From NCBI RefSeq assembly GCF_026342405.1, contig NZ_JAPEMU010000001.1:5642001-5706000 (forward strand): DNA of 64,000 bases, given 5' to 3'. This DNA comes from Kitasatospora sp. NBC_00240. Lineage in GTDB: Bacteria; Actinomycetota; Actinomycetes; Streptomycetales; Streptomycetaceae. The notes under the pieces were generated by a model that saw only the letters and a program-made list of their open reading frames with translations, ran no database searches and was not told the origin of the DNA. Shown here piece by piece: positions 56,815 to 64,000 of this stretch; the first letter of the stretch is position 1, and every line of letters starts with the position of its first letter. A program made the translations under genes and the position numbers.

Positions 56815-56832
56815 TGGGGACAGGAGACCTTC

Positions 56833-57255
56833 GTGCCACTGCCCGATGAGACCGCGTACGACATCCTCGGGCTCCCGCTCGGGGCCGGTGCGGCCGAGAT
56901 CAAGGCGGCCCACCTCAAGGCCATCCGGGCCCGCCGGCACAGTCCGCGCGAGGTCAACGCCGCCGCCGCGATCCTGCGCAACCCCGACCAGCGCCTGGCC
57001 CTCGACATCCAGGCACCGGCGCCGGCCCGGTGGCCGACCGCCCTCGCCGAGACCTTCGCCGACGCCGCCCCCGAGACCTTCCTGCCGCCCGTGCAGGAGC
57101 TCGGACTTCCGCCCCTGGAGGCCCTCGTGGTGATCCGCCCGGACGAAGTGACGGGCGTCTGGCGCCCGCCCGCAGGCGAGCCGCCGCCGTTCGAGGCGGT
57201 GGACCGGTACGCCGTCACCCTCGCGGTGCTGCCGCCCGTGGAGGTGCCGGAATGA
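56833..57255 (+). CDS. J-like co-chaperone lacking the HPD motif
   Basis: 140 residues. The first 55 follow the J-domain layout (ETAYDILGLPLGAGAAEIKAAHLKAIRAR, then VNAAAAILRNPDQRLALDI as helix III), but the HPD loop required to stimulate Hsp70 reads HSP. It may recruit rather than stimulate the Hsp70, or it may be a specialised variant. The rest (QELGLPPLEALVVIRPDEVTGVW onward) is unrecognised. GTG at 56833 with AGGAG 5 bases upstream; its stop overlaps the ATG of the next gene. Confidence 0.72.
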   Translation: MPLPDETAYDILGLPLGAGAAEIKAAHLKAIRARRHSPREVNAAAAILRNPDQRLALDIQAPAPARWPTALAETFADAAPETFLPPVQELGLPPLEALVVIRPDEVTGVWRPPAGEPPPFEAVDRYAVTLAVLPPVEVPE

Positions 57256-58421
57256 CCGGGACGGACACCGGCCGCCCGGCCGCGGACCTCCCCGCGGACG
57301 GCCTCCCCGCCGCGCAGGCCCTCGGGGCGCAGATCCCCGGCGCCCGACTCCCCGCCGGCGCCGACCCGCTGGCCATCGACGAGCAGCCGCTGCCGGTGCC
57401 GCCGGGCGCCGCGGCCGTCGACCTCGCCGACGCCTTCGGCAAGCTGCTCTTCCGCAGCGCCTTCGCCCAGCGCAAGCGCGCCGAGGAGGCCAAGGAGGCC
57501 GAGAGCGGGCTGCGTGACCTGCTGCTCGGCCTGCTGGAGGTCGACGACGCCCTCGGCGCCATCGCCGGCACCGAACTCCAGCCCGTGGCGTACCCCGAGC
57601 GCCTGCTCGGCGCCCCCGCCCCCGCCACCACGCAGGCCGGGGCGGCGGCGACCCGGCGGCTGCTGCGTCTCAAGTTGGCCCGGGCTGGGGTGCGGCCGAT
57701 GAGCTTCGACAACCGGCTGGCCAACACCGACGTCTCGGAGATCGTGGCCACCACCCCGGTCGCGGGGATGCCCGAGGACACCGTGGTCGACGTGGTGCAG
57801 GCCGGCTTCTTCTGGCAGGACCAAGTCCTGCGCCGGGCCCGCGTCGTGGTCTCGGTCCTCCCGGAGGAGCTGCCGGCCGGGCCGCCGGAGGAATGGCAGC
57901 CGGAGGAATGGACGGCGCAGGAGTGGACGGCGGCGGCACCGGACGAGCAGCTCGCTGCCGGACCGGACGCGCCGGCCCTGTCCGTCGAGCCGGCCCCGGC
58001 CCTGCCCGAAGGGCCGGCCCCGGCCCTGCCCGAAGGGCCGTCCGGGGCGCAGCCGCTTCCCGCAGCGGAGCCGGCGTCCGAGCCCGTACCCGAGCCCGAG
58101 CCCGTACCCGAGCCCGAGCCCGTACCCGAGCCCGAGCCCGTACCCGAGCCCGAGCCCGTACCCGAGCCCGAGCCCGTACCCGAGCCCGAGCCCGTACCCG
58201 AGCCCGTACCCGAGCGTCCCCGGCCCGTCCGCAAGCAGCCGAAGCGGCAGCAGTCCCGGGCGAAGCGCCGTACCACCGCAGGGAGCGGCACCAGCAGCAC
58301 CGGTAGCACCAGCAGCTCCGCCACCACCGCCAGCGCCGATGTCGCCGGCACCGACACCAGCAGCACCGACACCGGCAGCACCGGCACCGGCAGCACCGGC
58401 ACCGGCAGCACCGGCAGCTGA
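57252..58421 (+). CDS. GrpE-like nucleotide exchange factor with repetitive tail
   Basis: 389 residues. The middle (about 55-210) follows GrpE: a helical DAFGKLLFRSAFAQRKRAEEAKEAESGLRDLLLGLLEVDDALGA, then PEDTVVDVVQAGFFWQDQVLRRARVVVS, the counterpart of the GrpE beta domain (GTVV...VLRPA.V). The function would be to release ADP from the Hsp70 encoded next. The C-terminal third is low complexity, including six full 18-bp repeats encoding PVPEPE, then a basic KQPKRQQSRAKRR patch and Ser/Thr/Gly repeats. ATGA overlap with the J-like gene. Confidence 0.72.
   Translation: MTGTDTGRPAADLPADGLPAAQALGAQIPGARLPAGADPLAIDEQPLPVPPGAAAVDLADAFGKLLFRSAFAQRKRAEEAKEAESGLRDLLLGLLEVDDALGAIAGTELQPVAYPERLLGAPAPATTQAGAAATRRLLRLKLARAGVRPMSFDNRLANTDVSEIVATTPVAGMPEDTVVDVVQAGFFWQDQVLRRARVVVSVLPEELPAGPPEEWQPEEWTAQEWTAAAPDEQLAAGPDAPALSVEPAPALPEGPAPALPEGPSGAQPLPAAEPASEPVPEPEPVPEPEPVPEPEPVPEPEPVPEPEPVPEPEPVPEPVPERPRPVRKQPKRQQSRAKRRTTAGSGTSSTGSTSSSATTASADVAGTDTSSTDTGSTGTGSTGTGSTGS
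58083..58214 (+). repeat. 18-bp coding tandem repeat (PVPEPE)
   Basis: Six exact copies of CCCGTACCCGAGCCCGAG from 58083 to 58190, followed by two 12-base partial copies. Prone to slippage; likely variable between strains. Confidence 0.9.
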
Positions 58422-58471
58422 GACCAGCAGCAGCACAGTGCCGACGGACGGCGCAGTGAGGGGACAGGGAC

Positions 58472-61009
58472 GTGTACAGGACGCTCGGTATCGACCTCGG
58501 CACCACGAACTCCGTGGTCGCCCAACTCCGCCGGGGTGAACCGGAGATCATCCACAACCGGCAGAACCAGGAGGCCACCCCTTCGGTGGTCGGCCGGGGC
58601 AAGCGCGGTGAGCTGCTGGTCGGCTCCAGCGCGCGCGGCCGGGTGGCCACCGACGCCGAGAACATCATCCGCTCGGTGAAGCGCTTCATCGGACGCAAGT
58701 TCAAGGACCCGCAGGTCCAGGCGGTGCTGAAGGACCTGGCGTACCGGGTGACGCCGGGGCAGGACGGCGACGTCAACGTCTGGTTCAACGGCCGGGCCTA
58801 CACGCCGATCGAGCTCTCGGCGATCATCCTGCGCCGGCTCAAGGAGGACGCCGAGCTGCGGTCCGGCGACGTGTTCCACCGTGCCGTGATCACCGTGCCG
58901 GCGTACTTCGGCGAGCGGCAGGTGGCCGCGACCCAGGAGGCCGGGCGGCTGGCCGGGTTCCAGGTGCTGCGGATCATCAACGAGCCGACGGCCGCGGCCC
59001 TGGCGTACGGGATGACCGGTGACCTCGGCGACGAGGGCCGGACCGTCCTCGTCTACGACCTTGGCGGCGGCACCTTCGACATCTCGATCCTGCTGCTGAT
59101 GCCCGGGTCCGTTTCCGTGCTCGGCATCGAGGGCGACAATCTGCTGGGCGGCGACGACTTCGACCGGCTGCTCACCGAGGAGCTGCTGCGGGAGATCCGC
59201 GCCGAGCACGGCGCCGGCTACGAGCCGGACCAGCGGGACCGGCCGAGGATCGACGGCGCGGCCGAGGGTGCCAAGATCGAGCTGTCCAGCCAGCTGGTCG
59301 CCGACCTCAACCTGACCGGGCTCGGCGGCGGCGCGCTGATCCTGGAGACCGAGCTGGAGCGGGAGCGCTTCGAGCAGCTGGTGGCCGCCCGGATCCAGCG
59401 GACCCTGGAGCTGACCCGCAAGGCCGTCCGGGAGGCCAACCTGACGGTCGGTGACATCGACGAGGTGCTGCTGGTCGGCGGCTCCACCGCGATCCCGCTG
59501 GTCGAGCGGGAGCTGGCCGCGCTGTTCGGGCCGGACCGGATCCGCCGGGGCGTGAACCCGATGCAGTGCGTGGCGCTCGGCGCGGCCGTGCAGTCCGCGC
59601 TGATCGCCGAACTGGACTGCCCGTCCTGCCGCACCGACAACCCGCTGGCCGCGTCGGACTGCGCCGGCTGCGGCAACTCGCTGCTCGGTGAGCCCAGGAC
59701 CACCTGTCCGGGCTGCTTCCTGCCGGTCGACCCGCAGGCCGCCGAGTGCCCCAAGTGCGGGACGGCGCCCGTCCCGGAGGAGAACTCGGCGCTGCCGCCG
59801 GCCCCGGCCGCCGCGGCCGGGGTGCGGAGCTGCCCGCGGTGCGGCACCGCCGCGGCACCGGGCGCCGCCGCCTGCGGCCTGTGCGGTGAGTCGCTGGCCC
59901 CGGCGGTCGCCGCCGACGCGGACACCGGAGGGCTCCGCTGCGCCGCCTGCGGGGTGCTCAACGCCCCCGGCGCGGAGTCCTGTGCGGGCTGCGGGGAGTG
60001 GATGCAGGTCGCCAACCCCTTCGACATCACCCCGAAGGACCTGGGGATCGAGCTCAACGACGGCCGGATGGCGGTGATCATCCCCAAGAACACCAACTAC
60101 CCGACCGCGGAGCCCGTCCACAAGGACTTCTTCGCCACCGGCGGCGGCAGCCGGCGCCTGGAGGTCGCCGTCTACGAGGGCGACCACGAGGTGGCCCAGC
60201 AGAACGAGCTGATCGGCGCCCTCACCCTGCGGCTGCCCGAGGACGCCACCGGCCGGGCCCGGATCACCGTCTCCTTCGGGCTCTCGGCCGACCGCACCAT
60301 CACTCTGGAGGTGCGGATCAAGGGCGGCGAGGCGAAGACCGTCACCCTCCAGCGGACGGTCCTCGACCCCGAGTGGCGGGCCAAGGTGGACGACCGCCGG
60401 CGCGCCGTGGCGGAGTTCACCGAGCGCTGGGAGCAGGAGCTCACGCCGGAGGAGCGCCGCGCCGCCGAGAACCTGCTCGGCGAGCTCGACGACATGGCCG
60501 CCGGCCAGGTCAAGGGCCGGTCGGCCGAGCAGATGCTGGCCGACTCGCTGCAGCGTCAGCAGGCGCAGGCGATGGTCCGGGGCGTGAGCGCCTACCTGAG
60601 CGCCGTCATCCAGAGCTGCGACCGCCTGCTGCGCCCGGACGACCTGGACGAGCTCAAGCGGCTGCGGGCCGAACTGGACGCGGCCCGGGACGCCGGTGAC
60701 CAGGCCGCCGCGGTGGACGCCGCCGAGCGGGCGGACGCGGCGATCGCGGCCCTGGGCCACACCGTCCGGGTGCTGACGTACTGCCGGGTCTTCGTCGTCC
60801 AGGGCATGGTCAGCCCGGCGCTCGCCCAGCAGATCCGGGCGGCCCTGCAGCGGGTCGACGACGGACTGGACACCGGCAACTACGAGCTGGTGAACGCCGG
60901 CATGACCGACCTGGTGGAGTGCTACGCGCTCGCCGGGCAGGACATCGACGCGCACCACGACTCGGTGCCGAGCGGCCCGGTGCGGCCGGAGGAGGCGGGG
61001 CCGCGATGA
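58472..61009 (+). CDS. Hsp70 (DnaK-like) with four inserted zinc ribbons
   Basis: 845 residues. The N-terminal ATPase domain is intact: GIDLGTTNSVVA, KRFIGRK, INEPTAAALAYG, YDLGGGTFDISIL, LLVGGSTAIPLV. In place of the usual linker, residues about 384-510 contain four CxxC/CxxC zinc ribbons (CPSC...CAGC, CPGC...CPKC, CPRC...CGLC, CAAC...CAGC). The substrate-binding part follows (NPFDITPKDLGIELNDG, IIPKNTNYPT), then a helical lid region. GTG at 58472. Distinct from housekeeping DnaK, which lacks the ribbons. Probably a dedicated chaperone for a target unknown to me. Confidence 0.85.
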   Translation: MYRTLGIDLGTTNSVVAQLRRGEPEIIHNRQNQEATPSVVGRGKRGELLVGSSARGRVATDAENIIRSVKRFIGRKFKDPQVQAVLKDLAYRVTPGQDGDVNVWFNGRAYTPIELSAIILRRLKEDAELRSGDVFHRAVITVPAYFGERQVAATQEAGRLAGFQVLRIINEPTAAALAYGMTGDLGDEGRTVLVYDLGGGTFDISILLLMPGSVSVLGIEGDNLLGGDDFDRLLTEELLREIRAEHGAGYEPDQRDRPRIDGAAEGAKIELSSQLVADLNLTGLGGGALILETELERERFEQLVAARIQRTLELTRKAVREANLTVGDIDEVLLVGGSTAIPLVERELAALFGPDRIRRGVNPMQCVALGAAVQSALIAELDCPSCRTDNPLAASDCAGCGNSLLGEPRTTCPGCFLPVDPQAAECPKCGTAPVPEENSALPPAPAAAAGVRSCPRCGTAAAPGAAACGLCGESLAPAVAADADTGGLRCAACGVLNAPGAESCAGCGEWMQVANPFDITPKDLGIELNDGRMAVIIPKNTNYPTAEPVHKDFFATGGGSRRLEVAVYEGDHEVAQQNELIGALTLRLPEDATGRARITVSFGLSADRTITLEVRIKGGEAKTVTLQRTVLDPEWRAKVDDRRRAVAEFTERWEQELTPEERRAAENLLGELDDMAAGQVKGRSAEQMLADSLQRQQAQAMVRGVSAYLSAVIQSCDRLLRPDDLDELKRLRAELDAARDAGDQAAAVDAAERADAAIAALGHTVRVLTYCRVFVVQGMVSPALAQQIRAALQRVDDGLDTGNYELVNAGMTDLVECYALAGQDIDAHHDSVPSGPVRPEEAGPR

Positions 61010-61440
61010 CCGGACGGCCCGAGCCGGTGATCCCCCCGCAGGACGACGGCGCAGGGTACGGCGTGCAGTGCCCGCTCTGCCGGCTCGCCCCCGCACCCGA
61101 CAGCCTGCGCTGCCCCGGCTGCCAGGAGGACCTCACGCCGCTGGTGCACCTGCGGCTGCGCGGCCGGCTCGCCTACAACGAGGGCCTGCGGCTGGCCCGC
61201 GCCGGGTCGCTGGGGGAGGCGGTCGGCGAACTGGAGCGCGCGGTCCGGCTGGAGCCGGGGCTGGTGGTGGCCTGGGTGGTGCTGGGCAAGGCGGCGGCCC
61301 GCCTCGGCGACCGGGCCCGCGCCGCCGCGGCGCTCGGCCAGGCGCTGCGGCTGGAGCCCGGCCATCCGGGGGCGGGCGCCGCCCTCACCGGACTCGACCT
61401 GACGCAGGCGGACGGGGCCCGGTCCGGCGGCCACGCCTGA
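61006..61440 (+). CDS. Zinc-ribbon TPR protein
   Basis: 144 residues. A zinc ribbon (CPLC...CPGC) near the N-terminus is followed by two to three TPR-like helical pairs (LAYNEGLRLARAGSLGEAVGELERAVRLEP, VLGKAAARLGDRARAAAALGQALRLEP). ATG overlaps the stop of the Hsp70 gene (ATGA), so it is the last gene of the chaperone operon. It shares the zinc-ribbon theme with the Hsp70. Confidence 0.8.
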   Translation: MTGRPEPVIPPQDDGAGYGVQCPLCRLAPAPDSLRCPGCQEDLTPLVHLRLRGRLAYNEGLRLARAGSLGEAVGELERAVRLEPGLVVAWVVLGKAAARLGDRARAAAALGQALRLEPGHPGAGAALTGLDLTQADGARSGGHA

Positions 61441-61524
61441 CCGCCCGACCGCCCGACCGCCTGGCAGAGCGACCGCCCGACCGCCCGACCGCCCGACCGT
61501 TTGACAGGGCGACCGCCTGCGGGC
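61440..61524. repeat. Short degenerate repeats of GACCGCC(C) type
   Basis: About ten loosely spaced copies of a GACCGCCC-like unit between the chaperone operon and the next gene. No gene fits here. Confidence 0.5.
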
Positions 61525-61534
61525 CCGGCGGCCG

Positions 61535-62626
61535 CTACCCCACCGGGTAGCGGTCGTCGAGCACCGGGTGGGCCGGCTCCCGGCTGCCGAACAGCACCAC
61601 CAGGTCGTCCGCCACCCTGAGCAGCACCTCCCGGCCCTCCACCGAGCCGGTCCAGTCGGCCGGCAGCGCCGCGGCGCCGTAGGCCGCGCCGACCAGGTTG
61701 CCGCAGACCGCGCCGGTGGAGTCGCTGTCGCCGGAGTGGTTCACCGAGAGCAGCAGGGCCCGCCGGGCGCCGGCCGCGCCCTCGCCGCCCGCCAGCGCGC
61801 AGTACACGGCGATGGCCAGGCACTCCTCGGCGATCCAGCCGAGGCCCACCCGCTCGACCCACTCGGCGCTCGGATCGCCCTGGTCGGCCAGCAGCACGGC
61901 CCGCCGCAGCGCCTTGACGGTCTCCTCGCCGGCCGGCCAGCCCTCGGTCTGCTCGATGGTCTCCTGGACGGCGGTGCGCAGGTCCGTCCCGGCCGTCACC
62001 CGTTCGATCAGCGCGGCGAAGGCGCCCGCCGCCAGGTACCCGGTCGGGTGCCCGTGGGTGAGCTGGGCGCACTGCGCGGCCAGCCCGAAGGCCTGCTCGA
62101 CGCCGAGCCGGGCCAGCCCGAACGGCGCAGAGCGCATCACCGTGCCGCACCCCTTGGAGTGGGCGTTGATCGGGCCGGGCTGCCCGAACATCGAGGGCGT
62201 CTCGAACTCCCGGTGGTACGCGACCCCGGTCATGCAGGCGTTGCCGGGCGCCCGCCGGGCGTACAGGAACGGCTGCCGGAGCAGCCAGCCGTCGTACGGG
62301 GCCTGCAGCGGCAGCAGGTCGGGCCCGCCCTGTTCCTGGGTCAGCAGCCAGCGCTGGTAGGCGCCGTGGACGGCCTCCGGCACCGACCCGCCGCCGCCGG
62401 ACCAGCCCCGGACGAAGCCGCGGATCAGGCCCTCCGCGGTGAACAGCGTCATCTGGGTGTCGTCGGTGACCTGCCAGTCCCGGGTCCCCACCGGGCCGGT
62501 GACGCCCTCGGGGCCGTAACGCCCCCGGATGTCCTCCAGGTGCAGGAACTCCACCGGCCAGCCGAGCGCGTCACCGACCGCCCCGCCGAGCAGGGCGCCC
62601 CGTACCCGGTCCGCGTACTCCGTCAC
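61535..62626 (-). CDS. ADP-ribosylglycohydrolase family protein (2)
   Basis: 363 residues. Conserved metal-binding motifs DDTQMT and GDSDSTGAVCGNLVGA, and the N-terminal GALLGGAVGDALGWPVEF. Enzyme class that cleaves ADP-ribose from proteins or small acceptors. GTG at 62626 is preferred, with GGGGG upstream. The middle regions differ from the family member at 49184-50188, so the two are divergent paralogues. Confidence 0.9.
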   Translation of the reverse strand: MTEYADRVRGALLGGAVGDALGWPVEFLHLEDIRGRYGPEGVTGPVGTRDWQVTDDTQMTLFTAEGLIRGFVRGWSGGGGSVPEAVHGAYQRWLLTQEQGGPDLLPLQAPYDGWLLRQPFLYARRAPGNACMTGVAYHREFETPSMFGQPGPINAHSKGCGTVMRSAPFGLARLGVEQAFGLAAQCAQLTHGHPTGYLAAGAFAALIERVTAGTDLRTAVQETIEQTEGWPAGEETVKALRRAVLLADQGDPSAEWVERVGLGWIAEECLAIAVYCALAGGEGAAGARRALLLSVNHSGDSDSTGAVCGNLVGAAYGAAALPADWTGSVEGREVLLRVADDLVVLFGSREPAHPVLDDRYPVG

Positions 62627-62672
62627 AGCACCAATCCCCCTTCGTCCGGGCCTTCGCCCGCAGCTTCGCCGT

Positions 62673-63974
62673 TCAGCGCCGGATGGCCCCGGCCCGCCCG
62701 TGCAGTGCGGCACGGTCGGCGGCGGCCCGGCCGGCCGCCCATCCCTCGCCGTCGCTCACCCGGACGCGCTGCGAGGTCAGCTTCGGGAACATCCGACCGA
62801 TCGTCGCATCCACCGCCTGCTCCCGTGCGGCCAGTGCCGGCAGCAGCCGCTCGTCGGGCGTCAGCTGCTCGGCGGTGCCGTCCTCGCGCAGGTGCCGGCC
62901 GGCGGCCGCGTCCTGGGTGGCCTGCTCGGCCGCGGTGGTCAGCCGCTCCCGGATCCGGGCCGCGTAGGCGACCAGGAAGGACTGCCGGAAGGCCTTGGTC
63001 CGGGAGGCGCCGTCGAGGTGCTGGCGGCTGCCCGCCTTGTGCATCGCCGCGGTGGCCTGCACCAGCAACGAGGTGTAGAGCAGTTCGACGCCGTCCAGGT
63101 CGGCGTCGAAGCCGACGATGGTGCAGAAGCCGAACTCCTTCGCCCAGACCACCCGGCAGCGGTTGGCGGCGGCCACCGCGTCCAGCAGCATCGTCTTGGG
63201 GACCTCGTACGGGCTGTCGACGCCGATCCGCAGTGCCGCCGGGGTGTCCGCGGCGGCGGCGGTGACGGCGAGCAGGGCCTCGTCGATGCTGTGTTGCGCC
63301 ATCAGCTGCTGGGCCTTGGCGGTCAGCGCCTCGGCCTCCTCCGGGTACTCGGTGGACTCGGCCTTGGCGAGCAGTGCCCGGATCCGGGACAGCATCCGGG
63401 GCTCGCCGGTGACCGGTCCGCTCGGCCGCTCGGCCCGCGGGGCCTGGCCGGGCACCGGGCCGACCGGCTGGACGGGCGGCAGGTGCCCCCAGGTCCGGAG
63501 CAGTTCCAGTGCGACGGTGGCCAGCGCGAAGCGGTCCAGCCGGTGGCGCTCGGCGAAATCCGTGAGATAGCTCTCGTCGCCGGCCCACCACACCTCGGCG
63601 GCGAGCTCCCGCAGCTGCTCGTGCCAGCGCCGGTCGAGGGCGGCCGCCGGGTGCCGGCGCCCTTCGGCGGCGATCAGGTCGACGGCGAGCGCCAGGTGCA
63701 CCGGCTTCAGCTCCCGCCGCACCACCCGGGCCAGGTCGGCCGGGCGCCAGCCCGCGGACCAGCAGCGTCCGACGGCCGTGTCCGCGTACCGCAGCAGCGC
63801 CCGGCTCACCGCGGGCCACTGCCCGGGGGCGGCGGCCAGCATCGAGGCGCCGGTGTCCAGCGCGAGGTCCAGCCCCTCCGCGGGCGCGGCCACCACCCGG
63901 TGGACCGCCTGCTCCAGCAGCCCGCCGACGGCCTCGTCCGGCCCGGAGTCCTGCTGCTGCCTGCGCTTGCCCAC
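62673..63974 (-). CDS. DUF2786 domain protein
   Basis: 433 residues. An N-terminal Ala/Leu-rich helical half is followed by a DUF2786 segment (MLSRIRALLAKAESTEYPEEAEALTAKAQQLMAQHSIDEALL) and a C-terminal region with VPKTMLLDAVAAANRCRVVWAKEFG. Function of the family is unknown. GTG start at 63974, near the end of the window, so the upstream promoter region is not visible. Confidence 0.8.
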   Translation of the reverse strand: MGKRRQQQDSGPDEAVGGLLEQAVHRVVAAPAEGLDLALDTGASMLAAAPGQWPAVSRALLRYADTAVGRCWSAGWRPADLARVVRRELKPVHLALAVDLIAAEGRRHPAAALDRRWHEQLRELAAEVWWAGDESYLTDFAERHRLDRFALATVALELLRTWGHLPPVQPVGPVPGQAPRAERPSGPVTGEPRMLSRIRALLAKAESTEYPEEAEALTAKAQQLMAQHSIDEALLAVTAAAADTPAALRIGVDSPYEVPKTMLLDAVAAANRCRVVWAKEFGFCTIVGFDADLDGVELLYTSLLVQATAAMHKAGSRQHLDGASRTKAFRQSFLVAYAARIRERLTTAAEQATQDAAAGRHLREDGTAEQLTPDERLLPALAAREQAVDATIGRMFPKLTSQRVRVSDGEGWAAGRAAADRAALHGRAGAIRR

Positions 63975-64000
63975 GGTGAATCTGCTTTCGCTGCGTACGG

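Noticed and set aside
58083..58214. Regular 18-bp repeats as a CRISPR array
   Set aside because: No spacers; the repeat is in frame and encodes PVPEPE within the GrpE-like gene.

Overview
This window is chromosomal DNA from a high-GC actinomycete, most likely a streptomycete (Streptomyces or Kitasatospora type). Indicators are very strong G/C at third codon positions, many GTG/TTG starts, a TTG-started rpoB, NusG with a long acidic N-terminal extension, the tRNA-Thr/tRNA-Met/rpmG/hadAB/murB and tRNA-Trp/secE/nusG/rplK/rplA/rplJ/rplL/rpoB/rpoC order, and a nickel-responsive type (Nur-like) box upstream of the Fe-type superoxide dismutase gene. The genus is inferred from these features, not from a database search.

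Region 1 (1-12.5 kb) is conserved housekeeping sequence: an MFS exporter with a divergent ArsR-type regulator, a secreted Pro/Ala-rich protein, YajQ, tRNA-Tyr, sodF, an amidohydrolase-like protein lacking a metal ligand, tRNA-Thr and tRNA-Met, rpmG, hadA/hadB-like dehydratases, murB, adenosine deaminase, aspartate aminotransferase and tRNA-Trp. Region 2 (12.6-27.6 kb) is the transcription/translation core: secE, nusG, rplK-rplA, two LppX-like envelope proteins, rplJ-rplL with an attenuator-like leader, and rpoB-rpoC. RpoB has Thr where the rifampicin pocket normally has Asn (E. coli position 518).

Region 3 (27.8-43 kb) is accessory. Directly after rpoC lies a 1792-residue SF1 helicase fused to a DUF559/Vsr-like nuclease and to a C-terminal segment resembling the RNA-polymerase-binding domain of GreA/GreB. 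Then come two near-identical initiator tRNA units flanking a NUDIX gene, a DUF4097 lipoprotein/histidine kinase/response regulator/membrane protein cluster, a WGR-propeller protein, a helicase-associated-domain protein and a sirtuin.

Region 4 (43-64 kb) holds two multi-gene systems of unknown role. The first (43.2-47.9 kb) is a tight five-gene operon: a two-TM protein with a long coiled-coil tail, a one-TM protein with a MotB/ZorB/TolR-like Asp in its membrane helix, a TerY-type vWA protein, a PP2C phosphatase and a protein kinase. The second (52.6-61.4 kb) is a self-contained Hsp70 machine: a giant TPR protein, a J-like protein without HPD, a GrpE-like protein, an Hsp70 with four zinc ribbons, and a zinc-ribbon/TPR protein. 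Around them sit a P450, two ADP-ribosylglycohydrolases, a serpin lipoprotein and small proteins. The motor-like operon, the chaperone operon and the helicase-nuclease-Gre fusion are the best candidates for undescribed biology. No insertion sequence, CRISPR array, prophage or rRNA gene was seen.
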